A program made the position numbers and the translations under genes. From the NCBI GenBank assembly GCA_013339765.2, contig CM023451.1, positions 149,847,623 through 149,911,622 on the forward strand: 64,000 nucleotides of DNA, written 5' to 3'. Below the pieces are notes generated by a model. The model did not search any database. It saw nothing but the letters and a program-made list of their open reading frames with translations, and had not been told where the DNA came from. Positions 13,218 to 24,072 of the stretch are shown here, piece after piece. This stretch comes from Haemaphysalis longicornis. Taxonomy: Eukaryota; Arthropoda; Arachnida; Ixodida; Ixodidae. Each line of letters opens with the position of its first letter. Position 1 is the first letter of the stretch.

Positions 13218-14134
13218 CACATCAACGGCAGCAATGCACAGCTACGTTTCCCGAAGTGCAAGTTACACGCTTGCTCCTTGTTTTTCTGCTATCAGTGAAG
13301 TAACGCCTCGGAGGAAACGAAGATAGTTTGCTCTTACCGGCGTAGCTTTTAGGATGCCATACTCATTTTAAATGCTCATTCCAGGGTTTCAGAGTGCCCA
13401 AGATTGCTTTACACTCCACGGGCAGGCAATCTTGATTAGGTGTGATGTCGCCGTCACTTTCGTCTTGTGCAACGAAAGACTAAAGCGCAAGCACCCTCTC
13501 CTTTTTATTCCTTTTCATTCTATGTGTCTCTTTATCAGATAAGATAACAAATATGATGTCACACATTGTCCCTCGAATTTCGGAAAACGTGTTATTAAAC
13601 GTTCTCTTACCTTATCGCCTTTGGTTTTTATTTTTGAAAACACCGGTGGTCCAAAATAGTATATCCCGAAGAATGACACGGTGGCGGGTCGGTTCGCCGT
13701 TATGAATAATACATTAGCCTCCGAAGCACGTATAAGAGCCCCGGGGCGTCACACATTACGCTCCGCGAAAGTAATACCTGCCGAGCTACGTTGTTTCAAG
13801 ATGGCAGGTTGTCGTTGATGCTAATGCTGACAATATGAGATGACTGCACAAGATTGGCGTTAAATCGAAAAAGATGTCTACGCCAACAACTTAGGGGTGT
13901 TTGGTAACTGTGTGGATAAACCAACTGTATTTTGGGCTGGCGATTCCCCACTTCTTGTAGGAAGGGAAGCGTTTGGCGAATATATGTTGTTATACTTCAA
14001 TTTCTATGCAGAAACTTTCACGTGAGTAAGTACATTTCTATCAGCATGTATTCATGCTGAAGGCGTACTTGATGCTCTCATTTTTTGTCTTTCAAATTTT
14101 CAACTGTTTTGCTTTTACAGAATATAAACAGACA
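13218..14134. other. No recognised feature
   Basis: AT-rich, with no open frame worth calling and no repeat matching elsewhere in the window that I could see. Confidence 0.5.
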
Positions 14135-14142
14135 TTTCACAG

Positions 14143-14360
14143 GCAAAGCCCCTCAGGGGCTCGGGCTGTGGACGTTCCCTGTCGTTGTTGTCGTTTCATG
14201 CAGTCACGCGTACTAAAATACCGGGGCACTCGTTTTCCAACGCCTCGCGCTAGAACGCTTCGTGCTTCAAAGACACGAGACTTTACAGCAAAGCTGTATA
14301 ACTCTACCCCCCATTGGATTTATTATCTCCGTGGTAAAAACGCCAAGGCGCCAAGAATAT
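14143..14360 (+). repeat. Dispersed repeat R, copy A
   Basis: It begins with a small hairpin, AAGCCCCTCAGGGGC, then GGGCTGT, CATGCAGTCACG, CACTCGTTTTCCAACGCC, AGACACGAGACTTTACAGC and AACGCCAAGGCG. The same ordered blocks occur at 15,078-15,495. Here the CTCGTTTTCCAACGCCTCGC block is present once. Unknown class; no coding capacity or TSD found. Confidence 0.7.
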
Positions 14361-15077
14361 ACTCTCACACTGCATGCTTGGCCCGTCCCCAAGTTTCACG
14401 TTCGGGGAGATTGCCCGGTTTTTTTTCGGTAGTTTGTTCAGGACGTATTATGTCCACGTCAAGTAATCGATAAAATATGGGCGGGAACATGCCAAAACAA
14501 GCTTTCGTTATTACGTGGCACGACAAAAATTGGTGAGTCGAACCATTCATATGGCGGCGGATTACCCAGCGAAGCTGTTTCACTTGCATTGGGTTGCACT
14601 CATTTACACGACAGAACATGATTGATCTGGGTGCAGTCCAAAGGCGCGGATGAAACTACAGCGTTTTTACCGTGGTCAGCACCAAACATTGCGGGTGTCG
14701 ACAATTCGTTTTTGTCGCTGCCGTCGAAGATATTACACAGTTAGCTGTCCTAGAAAATATGTCGCCTGATTATCGTGTGGGTAGCGTGCGCACCCTTCCC
14801 GTGAGCAGTATGAGAAGAAGCTGCCAGCTCCGGTCTCGACCCCAACTGAGGCTGGTGTAAAGGGCCGCGGCAGCCGGGGTCTCCAATAGAGTGCTGGACT
14901 GAGGACCCCGCACCAGATTATGATGCTCGTAATGGAGTTAATATCCCCTCTCTCTCATGAGGTTTGCTTCTAAAGGGTGCTCCACAACGAGTACCCTTGT
15001 GTTACAGTGCTGACAGAACAACAGTTATCAGCGGAGGGGTTTACTGCACCTTGAGGGGATATTCTATATTTTAAGGG
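14361..15077. other. Spacer between the two copies of repeat R
   Basis: No gene recognised. A CTCTCTCTC run near 14,950 and a tRNA-reminiscent segment (AGTGCTGGACTGAGGA, near 14,890) are present, but there is no full tRNA or SINE structure. Confidence 0.4.
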
Positions 15078-15495
15078 GGAAGCCCCTTAGGGGCCCGGGC
15101 TGTTGGCGTCTGTTGTCGTCGCCGTCGTTCGTCTCATGCAGTCACGGTATAAAAACACCGCGACACTCACTTTCCAACGCCTCGAGCTAGAACCTAACGC
15201 TTAGTAAAAGGAACACCGCGACACTCGTTTTCGAACGCCTCGCGTTAGAACGTAACGGGTACTAAAAGAGCACACCTCAGTACTCGTTTCCCAACGCCTC
15301 ACGTTAAACGTTTCATCTACATTGGCAAAAACGTGTACTAAAAGAACGCACGGGGACACTCGTTTTTCAACACCTCGTGCTAGAACGCTTGGTCCTTCAA
15401 AGACACAAGACTTTTACTGCAAAGCTGTATACCTCTGCCTCCCAACGGTTTCATTTCCGTCGGCAAAAACAGCCAAGGCGTCAAGGCCTAAGACG
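15078..15495 (+). repeat. Dispersed repeat R, copy B, with internal satellite
   Basis: Same start hairpin (AAGCCCCTTAGGGGC) and same 3' blocks as copy A (AAGACACAAGACTTTTACTGC, CTGTATACCTCTGCC, AGCCAAGGCGTC). The central block is expanded into a tandem array of four units. The two copies lie in the same orientation about 0.94 kb apart, so they may be a segmental duplication or two insertions. Confidence 0.7.
15153..15420 (+). repeat. Tandem array, about 59-bp unit, four copies
   Basis: Units start near 15,153, 15,212, 15,271 and 15,346 and share ACTCGTTTTCCAACGCCTCG, GCTAGAACG and GTACTAAAAG. The third unit has an extra roughly 15 bases (TTTCATCTACATTGGC). Repeat R copy A has one unit only, so the expansion occurred within copy B. 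Confidence 0.8.
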
Positions 15496-15779
15496 CCGAC
15501 CGCTCAGCATGGAAACCGCATTATACACTTCATCAAAACTTCGAAACCACATCATACATCAACACCGCATAACCGCATCATACACTTGTACACTGTCTAC
15601 TTCGCCCCTTCCGAGGATTCGCGTTAGTAGAGGTGGCCCTGTTTTTTTTTTCAATGAGTTTCTCAATACCAGCAAAAAATCATTTCTGCCCCAGAATGTG
15701 GACAAGTAACCATCACAACCCTACATTATTGACGTGAACATACGTATACAAACACATACACATATCTTTAGTCATACTT

Positions 15780-15919
15780 GCATGCATGCATGCATGCATA
15801 CATACATACATACATACATACATACATACATACATACATACATACATACATACATACATACATACATACATACATACATACCATACAATACATACATACA
15901 TACATACATACATACATAC
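15780..15919. repeat. (GCAT)n-(ACAT)n microsatellite
   Basis: About 140 bases: a few GCAT units, then a long run of ACAT/CATA with two single-base breaks near 15,880. Frames through it on both strands are repeat artefacts. Confidence 0.95.
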
Positions 15920-16458
15920 GTGCGGGCATGTAGGGTATTTTTTTTCGTGAAGTCCTTTTTGAGATTCGCCACCAGGGGGCTGACGCAGCCAGACGAGCTT
16001 CGCTTCGGCTCCCGCTTGATGCCTCCCAATCAGCGAATCTACATTAGCGCTGACTAAACAACCACAAACATCGAGCGCCGGACTTTGAGACGCCTAATCT
16101 GACACTAAGGTGATACAAATCGGACCTCGAAAGCCCAGAATGTCGGCCACGGGAAACAGCCAGCGCACAGCGCCCGCTGGGCCTACTTTGTAGGCGTAGC
16201 TCTTTGGAATAACAACCGTGCCGCCGCCGTGTGACCATGTGCGACGCGCTATCACAGCCCACACCACAGAGCACCGACATGGAATTCGACCTGCTCAGTG
16301 GACGCACCATTCACCCTGATAACCCGAGGATGCAGCCCATAAAAAAAACGCAAGCCAAGCAACGTCCCGGCCTTGCAAACAAGCCCGATCGCCCATGTGC
16401 ACCGACCACCTGCCATGCCGTCCTCCAAGACGGAGGCCCGTGATCCGCCACCAAGACT

Positions 16459-16507
16459 CCCAACAAGCAACTGACCAACAAGCAACTGACTCCCAACAAG
16501 CAACTCG
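16459..16507 (+). repeat. 15-bp tandem repeat within LINE gag region
   Basis: CCAACAAGCAACTGA occurs about three times, the last slightly altered. It introduces stops into the gag frame, so it was probably acquired after the element lost function. Confidence 0.7.
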
Positions 16508-16836
16508 CTAGGCTGACCACCACACCACTCACCGAAGCTTTTGCAGCCAAATGTGAGCTCGACCTGCCGTCCTTCTATAAGAAAGTTACACGCCTTGGGC
16601 AACCGACTCAGAATGTAATCGTCGCAAGTACGCCCGACCCTGACCTTACCATCACTCTCAGCAACATACAAACGCTTCAGATCTTCAAACAGTGCTTTGC
16701 GAATTTGTCACATATATGAAGACTCCACCCGGCACCTGCCGGGGTGTCATCCACGGTCTGTAAGCCACCATTACCGACTCAAACCTCGACTACTATCTCC
16801 TAGGAAATCAGCCAGGCCCTAATCCACGCACGATTC

Positions 16837-17184
16837 ATGGGTCACACCCGCTCGGTGCTTCGGACTTTCCAAAGTAACCACGTGCCCTTCTACGTAAAGG
16901 TGGGCAGCGTCCTCCTCCGTTGCCGACCATTTCACCGGTGTGTGCAAGATTGCCGCGTGTGTGGTGAACTTGGCCACCGGATGGACGTGTGTCCCCAACC
17001 TGAGGACTTCAAGTGTCCAGACTGCGGCCAATTCTTTCCAGCCAAGGAACCATGCATGCCAGCCAAAGTGCAAACTGTGCTCACAACCGCACACCAAAGC
17101 GGGAGAGGACTGCCCGCGCCGCTTACTGCCAACCGTGCCGACACCCAAGAAAAGTCCTCTCGCCGACAACCAATAAGCTGGTAA
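16837..17184 (+). pseudogene. LINE ORF1 (gag) remnant with zinc knuckle
   Basis: ORF1 proteins of I-group LINEs bind element RNA in the ribonucleoprotein. Here the frame reads VPFYVKVGSVLLRCRPF, then CRVCGELGHRMDVC, a canonical C-X2-C-X4-H-X4-C knuckle at about residues 38-51. A second knuckle (CKLCSQPHTKAGEDC) lies just downstream in another frame at about 17,065-17,115, showing a frameshift between the two. The region upstream to about 16,240 probably encoded the rest of gag but is interrupted by stops. Read as a pseudogene; the domain call is firm from the motifs. Confidence 0.8.
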
Positions 17185-17639
17185 GCTGTAGCTGCGCGCT
17201 CTCCTACCGCTCATTCCTCCCTCCAACGCGACACGCCCGATTTCCCCCCACTCCCTACCTCGTCTCACTCACTCCCACTCTCCCTCCCCGTCCCACAACT
17301 ACTCCGCGATCTCATCAAACAACTGCAGGAACAAAACGCTAAACTTCTCAGCACTGGAAGCCGAACGCGCGGCACTACCTCATCCACACCCGCCGGTTAC
17401 CGAGGCTCCCACTCCCTTCACGAGAACCCAAGTAGAAGAATTTGTGAACACGCAAATCACAGCACGCATCGTCCCGCACGCCGAGTAGTATATCGAAAAA
17501 TCCATGCCATCCCTCACTAAAATGATCACGGAGGCAGCCGGCGCCACCCTCCGTCTTCTCACGGAACGATTCTCGGCCCTTGACCAGACTCTCCTCCTCG
17601 AACACCTACCCCAAGCCAAAAAACAAAAAGGGCAAAATG

Positions 17640-18310
17640 ACCCATAGGCACACAGTGCAACCCCCTATAACTATATACCAGTGGAACTGTCGATCATTTA
17701 AAAGCAAGAAAGCCTCCAACTCTACACGGCCACCAACCCCGCGGACGTACTGGAACTACAAGAAACGGACACACCATCACCCATGCTGCGCGACTACAAC
17801 ACCTACACCAACCTACCCCAACAATGCACGGCAATATTTGTCAAGCGTACCCTTCCGGCCCAAATGATACCCACGGCATCCCCTATCGACCACGTTTTGG
17901 TAGAGCTCATCCCTCAAGACAAGCGGGAAAAAAGCCTCTTTATCCTGAACCTTTACAGCCCCCCCCCCCCCTCACCCAGCCTCTCACGGCCATAGAACAG
18001 CCACTTCATACAGTGGCCCGACTCACCGGAAACGATCAGTGCATACTCCTCAGGGATTTTAACGCACCGCATGTTACGTGGGGATATCCTTACGCATCAA
18101 AGAAAAGAATGGCCCTCCTTCTCGCTACGCTGAATTACCATTTCATCCTGCAAAATGACCTCACCGAGGCTACCTGGCTCGGCAACAGCGTAACGCGGAA
18201 TTCCATCCCCGATCTCACGTTTACACGACATGTCCCACAAATAGACTGGGAACGGAATCCGGACACCTTGGGAAGCGACCACTTCATAAATGCCTTATTT
18301 GTCTCCAATC
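17640..18310 (+). pseudogene. LINE ORF2 endonuclease domain (APE-like)
   Basis: The domain would nick target DNA for target-primed reverse transcription. It starts with IYQWNCRSFKSKK near 17,670, followed after a frameshift by VLELQETDTPS, the LQE motif, near 17,745. A second frame change in the poly-C tract at 17,960-17,970 follows LFILNLYSPPPP. The C-terminal half contains RDFNAPHVTWGYP (normally GDFNA; Gly replaced by Arg), SIPDLTFT and LGSDHF, which are APE catalytic motifs. Three frames are needed to read it, so it is dead. Confidence 0.82.
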
Positions 18311-18879
18311 ATGCGTTCCGTCTCCACACCGGAGTGGCACGACTAACCGATTGGGAAGCCCTCCGGAAAGCCCCCCTTCCTTCCATACTACCCACGGAAG
18401 ACATTGAAGAATGGACTCAACCGCTGGCCGACCTACAACAGAATTGCACCAAGAACACCATATTCACACAGGATCTCCCAGCAGCCGATACCCACCTTGA
18501 CCACCTGTGGGAAGCCCGCCGTGGCCTACTCAATCGATGGCCTCGCAACAAGCACAACCGCTCACTCAAACGGCGCATCGCAAAACTAACACAACAGGCG
18601 CTCACGTACGCCCAACATCTCCAAAACCAAAACTTGCGCACGTTTTGCGACCAACTGAGCGGATTTCTCACTACAAAGAAAGCATGGAACATATTTCGGT
18701 ACCTTTTGGGCAATTCGCCATCCAAAACCACCATTACTCAACACATCACCCGCCTCATTCACAATCACTCTCAACCCCCGGACCAGCTGCTTTCCTCTCT
18801 TCAAAAGAAGCTTTTTGGCTCCTTGCTAACTCCGTCACCTGCTTCCCACCCTGATTACCAAGGGGCTCCAAACCCCAAC

Positions 18880-19655
18880 CTTGACGACCCATACACACGC
18901 GAGGACGTCTTACAAGTACTCGCAAGGTTAACACGCAATTTGGCGCCGGGGCATGACCAAATTACATACAAGCTGCTTCGGAACCGGAACGACGAGCATT
19001 TGGATTCCCTCCTTGACTGCTACAACCGGCATTGGAAAGAAGAAACACTACCCTCGCAGTGGCGATACGCTGATATTACCTTACTGCCAAAACCAAACAA
19101 GTCCTTGGGGTTCGACAACCTACGACTTATTTCCCTACCTAATGTGTGGGTAAACTATACGAACATTTGGTCGCTCGATGCGTTACAGAACTCCTAGAAG
19201 ATACTGGTCGCTTTCCCAACACCATGTTCGGCTTCCGGGCACATCTGTCTGTTCAAGACGTACACCTACAATTGAAAGAAATAATCACTGACCACCTCAG
19301 CAAAACGAACCCAAGCTCCATCGTGGCCCTGGACATACAAGGGGCTTTCGACAACGTTACCCACACCGCCATCCTACAACAACTCCAAACCACGGGATGT
19401 GGAAAGGCAACTTACAACTTTTTCCGCGCCTTCCTCATAAACCGGACGGCTACCTTACACCTCGGTCCGTACAAGACCGAGAAATTCCACATCCCCGCCA
19501 GGGGAACGCCCCAAGGATCAGTAACCTCCCCTTTGCTATTCAACATCTCCCTCTTACGCCTTCCGGCACAACTTGCACAGATACCTGACATACATCACGC
19601 TCCATATGCTGATGATCTCACGCTCTGGACTAGCACAGGCTCCCCAGGTTATTAG
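18880..19655 (+). pseudogene. LINE reverse transcriptase domain
   Basis: The fingers region reads APGHDQITYKLL with LLPKPNKS. A 1-nt frameshift near 19,145-19,150 follows, then FGFRAHLSVQDV, the palm motif ALDIQGAFDNV, ARGTPQGSVTSPLLFN and the catalytic YADDLTLW at 19,605-19,628. A TAG at 19,653 stops the frame, but the homologous thumb continues in the same frame past it. The motifs place it in the I/R1/LOA superfamily. Its RT differs clearly from that of the second LINE at 27.6-28.6 kb. Confidence 0.88.
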
Positions 19656-20075
19656 CAAGACAATTTACAGCGAGCAGTCAACGTCATCTCGCATTACCTC
19701 CTTAAGTGTGGTCTCTCATGTGCCCCATCTGAATCTACCCTCCCCGTTCTCCGAAACAAGACCTAAGGACGACCACCGAATTAGACACCCGACCCCACAA
19801 TATACATCGGCGGGCAACTGATCCCCACTGTCAAGACCCCGCGCATTCTGGGGGTTCACTAGCCCCACGACGGCTCGGGAGCTGCATATCTCCCCAGACT
19901 ACAAACTATTGTGCCACAACTAACGCACCGGATCAGACGAACCTGTTCGAGAAGACACGGTCTCAGAGAATCCGACACCTGCCGCATTCTCCAAGCAATG
20001 CTAACCAGTCGGATCACGTACGGAGCTCCATACCTCGCCCTCAAACCGCGAGAACAGGCCAAAATTGACATTCTA

Positions 20076-20259
20076 GTTCGGAAATACTGTAGAAGAAGTG
20101 ACAACTGGGCTAGTTGGTAATGCATATGGGACATCTTGAAGGTAGCGCACTTAAACACGGACACTAGGGAAGAAACGACACAGCGCTGTGGTTGTCGTGG
20201 TTGACAAACCACAGCGCTGTGGTTTGTCGTTTGCTACCTTCAAGATGTTCGGAAATACT
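20076..20259. mobile_element. 158-bp hairpin element nested in the LINE, with 13-bp TSD
   Basis: GTTCGGAAATACT occurs at 20,076-20,088 and again at 20,247-20,259. The 158 bases between (20,089-20,246) interrupt the LINE frame, and the LINE frame resumes after the second copy. Inside, CATCTTGAAGGTAGC (about 20,131) and GCTACCTTCAAGATG form an inverted pair around two CACAGCGCTGTGG palindromes. A 13-bp duplication suggests retroposition rather than a cut-and-paste transposon. Class unknown. Confidence 0.78.
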
Positions 20260-20478
20260 ACAAGACAGCGCTTGACATGCCCGTGTACACTTCGACCGTA
20301 CGGCTACTGCAACTCGGTCTCCAGAACACTCTCACTGAATTGATAGAGGCCCACATAAACAACCGGTTGCAACGACTGCAGCTCAACCCAACGGGCCGAC
20401 ACCTGCTGCATAAGCTCGGTCGACATGTAGAGCAGACTCCCGATACCCCCTAACGAATACCCACTACTCAACATACGG

Positions 20479-20815
20479 GTGCTTCCTATCCCACGCCATA
20501 TGCACCCCATGTACAACATTGGACGACGACAGCATCGAACCCGCCTCCTTCTTCGAAAATACGGCAGTGATTCAACTGCCCTTTACACCGACGCCACTCC
20601 CTACCCCCGACAACGAGCACGCGTAGCTGCCGTAGTGCGCTCCGACGCCACCACCTTCGTTGCTTCCAGCCTGCAAACAGCATCAACGAGCACGGCAGAA
20701 GAAGCCGCTATAGCCCTCGCCATCGCTCACGCTACGGCTCCAACTGTCCTGGTGCTCACGGACTCTCAGGCGCCTGCCGCCGCTATGCTAAAGGCAGAGT
20801 TTCCACCATGGCACT
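20479..20815 (+). pseudogene. LINE RNase H domain, first part
   Basis: RNase H removes the RNA strand after first-strand synthesis. Three of its acidic motifs are visible: ALYTDATPY (Asp, 20,584-20,595), AEEAAIALAIAHA (Glu) and VLVLTDSQA (Asp). A frame change near 20,800 moves the final motif into the next frame. An RNase H after RT is typical of the I-group and absent from most other arthropod LINE groups. Confidence 0.82.
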
Positions 20816-21359
20816 CCACATCCTGCCCCAACGCCGCACTCTACCCTTTACCCGCATCGTGTGGACACCGAGCCACACATCCCTCCCTGGGAACGAAGTG
20901 GCTCACGCCACGGCCCGCGATCTTCTTACCCGGGCCCTCCCAAGCGAGGCCTGTCGCCCCAACCTAGACCACGGCCCCCCTGCTCTGACCCCCCTCCAAC
21001 AAACCTACACCGACATCCTGTACCACTACAGGGCCTCCCGACGCACCTATCCCCCTCCTCACCCTTCGCTCTCTGTTTCCGACGCCCGCATCTGGCGAAG
21101 ACTTCAAACTCGCACATACCACAACCACGTTGCCTTCCACCGCATGTCCCCCTCCTGCTATGCACCCAACTGCTCACGCTGCGACACTCACAACATGACC
21201 CTGCACCTTGCATGGATGTGCCCACTGAACCCCCAACCACCCGATCCCCCTTCTGTAGAGCGATGGGAGAGCGCGTTGCGCAGTTGCCAGCTCGAGGACC
21301 AGGAAGCCCTGATCTCTCGTGCGAAGGCGGCGGCGACCCTGCGTGGCCTACCGGAATAG
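20808..21359 (+). pseudogene. LINE RNase H end and C-terminal Cys/His region
   Basis: The frame contains the last RNase H motif, IVWTPSHTSLPGNEVAHATA, at about residues 17-36. After about 70 residues comes a Cys/His cluster (CYAPNCSRCDTHNMTLHLAWMC), the usual C-terminal zinc-like region of this LINE group. The protein ends AAATLRGLPE with a stop at 21,357-21,359, followed by about 80 bases of 3' UTR. This part is uninterrupted. Confidence 0.82.
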
Positions 21360-21493
21360 GATGGCCACCCAGCAGTCCTAGCTCTTTCTTTCCCTTACCC
21401 TCTCCCTTTTTCGGAATAAACGTTTTCCAACCAACCAAGTCCTTTTTGCTTAGCCGAATGGGAATTTACGTGCCGGCTTGCACTTAAACGCTC

Positions 21494-21573
21494 ATGGAAG
21501 GAAGGAAGGAGGAAGGAAGGAAGGAAGGAAGGAAGGAAGGAAGGAAGGAAGGAAGGAAGGAAGGAAGGAAGGA
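21494..21573. repeat. (GGAA)n microsatellite
   Basis: About 80 bases of GGAA with one break near 21,510. It lies about 50 bases past the LINE 3' tail. Confidence 0.95.
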
Positions 21574-22830
21574 TGTAAAAGGGAGGAACGAAAGTCATGG
21601 GAAGTGCAGGAATGTTGGGTTGAAGATAGGGAGCAGCAACTAGCCAGAAAGTAGAACTGACCGTGCAATAGCTCGCCAACCTGATCTTTTATGCCGCGAT
21701 CAGATCCCAATCCTCGTGGAAGCGCCACAGCCTTGAATCGATGCAATCTCGCGGGAAACTACGAGGCTAATCGGGCTATTCATGATTGACCCCCTTTTAT
21801 ACACCCAGCATGGTAATGCTGTCATTTATATGCAGCAGGCGCACACAACAAAAGAAAAACGCTCTAGCGCCTGATCTTGTTATTCAGGGTACGCTATGGG
21901 GCTGTTGGGAACTTTGTCGTCGACATTCTATAGTCCCATAAGACTCTTATATAATGCTTACAGCGGGAGCTGTACAAACGAGCAAGTATAAGACCTAGGT
22001 AAAGTTGGGTGTCCATCAATAACACGTGCTCACAAGTATGGTATTGGTTTTTTTCTTTTACTTTGTGTCCGGGTTCACCACCATGCACTGCCGTTCAGAA
22101 AGCGGGGATTTTAAAGGCTTTTGAAAGCTCGTTTGGATATGCTAATACCATCCGAGAAACCCAGGCCTTAGCTATTAGTTTAAATACAGAAAGTTGCTTC
22201 TTAAAAAACTCGAAATGTATGTACTGCTGAAGTTAACTAACCATGACCAAACCAGGCATGCACACCAGCCCCCGATGCTTATATGCTTAGTTTACAAAAG
22301 GTTCAGCTAAGGGCAACTTCTTTAAAAAGGTCACACAATTATGAGATTCTCTTACTTTCGCGCCTAGTACGGCAAGAGTGCCTTTTAACATCCCCGTCCG
22401 GCCGTAGACCTTCACTATATTTTCCATGAAAACGTTTCTCCCTCAGCAACCCGAACTCTACAATTAAAATGATCGAGCGAAAGCTATGTGCCCTTGGCAG
22501 CCCTAGATAACTGCAGATATGGGCTAGGTTACGCCCCGCGAAATTATCATATCACCTTTTATGTGGGAGAACGGCGTTTTGTTTCCTCGCATTTCTCATA
22601 CAGCATTGTAAAGTTCTTGCGATCTGTTTTTCTCACACACTCACTCAATAACAATCGGTAGAGAAAGAAACTTGCGGCATAATTTTTTGTCGTGGTCAAC
22701 GACATTCCAACCTTTTCAAGGGATGAGATTAGAAAAACTGTAGTTGGATAAACAGCTTTAAAACAGCCTCCTTAAAGCAAAGCTTTAGTGTCTTCACTCG
22801 TGCCGTTGTACACCAAACCCCCTGCAGGAA
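21574..22830. other. No recognised feature
   Basis: AT-rich sequence with no supported gene. Nothing matched other parts of the window by eye. Confidence 0.5.
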
Positions 22831-22997
22831 ATGCAACTTTTAGATGCGACGGCATCTCATTCACTCGCCTTGTCCCTCCATACGGCGTTGTCGTTGTCCG
22901 TCCACATCCCTCCCCCATTCTCCTCACCGCGCGAGCTGCGCTCTCCGCCGCTCACCCCCTCTCCTCTCCGATAGCGAACACTCTCTCGCGAGGGGCA

Positions 22998-23090
22998 TTG
23001 GATTGGATTGGATTGGCTTGGCTTGGCTTGGCTTGGCTTGGATTGGATTGAATTTGGATTGGATTGGATTAAAGTGGATTGTGTTGGATT
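22998..23090 (+). repeat. (TTGGA)n/(TTGGC)n pentanucleotide array
   Basis: Blocks of TTGGA, then five TTGGC, then TTGGA again, decaying into AAGTGGATTGTGTTGGATT. The block change from A to C suggests local homogenisation. It is not the arthropod TTAGG telomere repeat. Confidence 0.9.
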
Positions 23091-23297
23091 GTGCTGCGTC
23101 ATAGCCGCGCCATGTTGCGTCATAGCCGCGGCAGGGGGTTCACGGCACGTTTCACGCGATGGGAGAATCAACCTAACGGAAACAACAACGGAACCCCCTA
23201 TGCGTCGCATCTACACAGGGGTTCCCGTGAGGGGAGGTGGGAGTAATTTTTCTGATGATGATGATGAATGATCGTAGGTGAAGTGAAAGAAAGAAAC

Positions 23298-23372
23298 GCT
23301 TCCCGTGGCCGGAATCAAACCTCGCTCCCTCGCGTTATGAAGCCCAGGATCTATCCGATTGCTCCATTTCAA
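23298..23372 (-). repeat. tRNA-Met-like SINE head or tRNA pseudogene
   Basis: On the minus strand GGAGCAATCGGATAG resembles an A box, CTTCATAA gives a CAU-type anticodon loop, and GGTTTGATTCC at 23,311-23,321 is a B box. The T stem does not pair properly, so this is not a functional tRNA. It differs from the other two tRNA-like families at 5.0 and 5.6 kb. Confidence 0.45.
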
Positions 23373-23573
23373 CATGATCCAAGCGAACGCCAAGCAGCAG
23401 GTGCCGATTCGCACCGTACACCCCAAACCCAACGTTAGGCCCACGGAGTGCACAGCGAAGAGTGCCTGTCTCAGTCTTAGGCTGTCCGGATAGCCGAGGC
23501 CGCCGCCAAGGAGCATGGGCTCCTGGCCGATGTCTGAAGAGGCAGAAAAGGGTCTTCCAGCCTACCCCATCCC

Positions 23574-23759
23574 TTACCCGCTTGGGGCCAACACATCCAT
23601 CGTGCCCTCACATCCAACGAGCAGAAACATCCAATTTCGTGCCGTTACATCCAACATGCCAGCACTTTACCCGCTTGGGGCCAACACATCCATCGTGCCC
23701 TCACATCCAACGAGCAGAAACATCCAATTTCGTGCCGTTACATCCAACCTGCCAGCACA
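23574..23759 (+). repeat. 93-bp direct duplication inside the ACATCC minisatellite
   Basis: Copies at 23,574-23,666 and 23,667-23,759 start TTACCCGCTTGGGGCCAAC and differ at only about two positions. Each contains four to five ACATCC units. The near-identity indicates a recent duplication within an older array. Confidence 0.9.
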
Positions 23760-23955
23760 TCCATCGTACCATTACATCCAACGAGCAAAACATCCGATTT
23801 TGGCCACTGCATCCAACGCGCCATTACATCCAGCGTGCCATTGCATCCAACGTGCCAGTACATCCATCGAGCAACTTCGTCCAAAGCTGTGTCAATACGT
23901 CCAATTTCGGCCGGTACATCCAATACGCCACCACATCCAACGTTTCATTGCTTCC
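23590..23955 (+). repeat. ACATCCAAC minisatellite, array 1
   Basis: Degenerate units of about 17-20 bases carrying ACATCCAACG or ACATCCATCG, then CGTGCCA- or GAGCA-type spacers. Open frames of 149 and 195 codons run through it because the unit lacks stops; these are not credible genes. A second array of the same unit lies at 26,128-26,332. Confidence 0.9.
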
Positions 23956-24033
23956 AGCGCGTAATGCCCTGTTGCTTAACATAACTACGTTTCTAGACTA
24001 CATTCAACGCAGTCTGACTGAACTCCGTGAATG

Positions 24034-24072
24034 GAGTGTTTTAGCGTAGCAGGCAGCGTGCGCTACGCTACA
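24034..24072. repeat. Short hairpin, TAGCGTAGC stem
   Basis: GTTTTAGCGTAGC and GCTACGCTAC pair across a short loop. The GAGTGTTTTAGC lead resembles the ends of the element at 58,597-59,307. Confidence 0.5.

Larger units (their letters stand above)
16060..21440 (+). mobile_element. I-group LINE, near full length, inactive
   Basis: In order on the plus strand are a gag with a CCHC zinc knuckle, an APE-type endonuclease, a reverse transcriptase with YADD, an RNase H domain, a Cys/His C-terminal region, and a 3' UTR with AATAAA near 21,414 and a short CCAACCAACC tail. EN plus RT plus RNase H with a separate zinc-knuckle ORF1 is the I/R1/LOA-superfamily layout. At least five frame changes and several stops break it. 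The 5' boundary is uncertain, and the sequence from about 15,950 may belong to its 5' UTR. A 158-bp element is inserted at 20,089. Confidence 0.85.

Noticed and set aside
14860..14930. Possible tRNA (AGTGCTGGACTGAGGA segment)
   Set aside because: No B box and no cloverleaf; too weak to call.
15713..16057. ORFs of 66-107 codons through the (ACAT)n tract
   Set aside because: Repeat artefacts: YVCM and HTYI periodic peptides.
16252..16671. 139-codon minus-strand ORF opposite the LINE gag
   Set aside because: Shadow of the plus-strand LINE; the motifs are on the plus strand.
20926..21438. 170-codon minus-strand ORF opposite the LINE C-terminus
   Set aside because: Gly/Arg-rich antisense of the RNase H and Cys/His region.
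22998..23090. Interstitial telomere repeat
   Set aside because: Units are TTGGA and TTGGC, not TTAGG.
23462..24049. 195-codon ORF through the ACATCC array
   Set aside because: The repeat unit lacks stops in several frames, so length is not evidence of coding.
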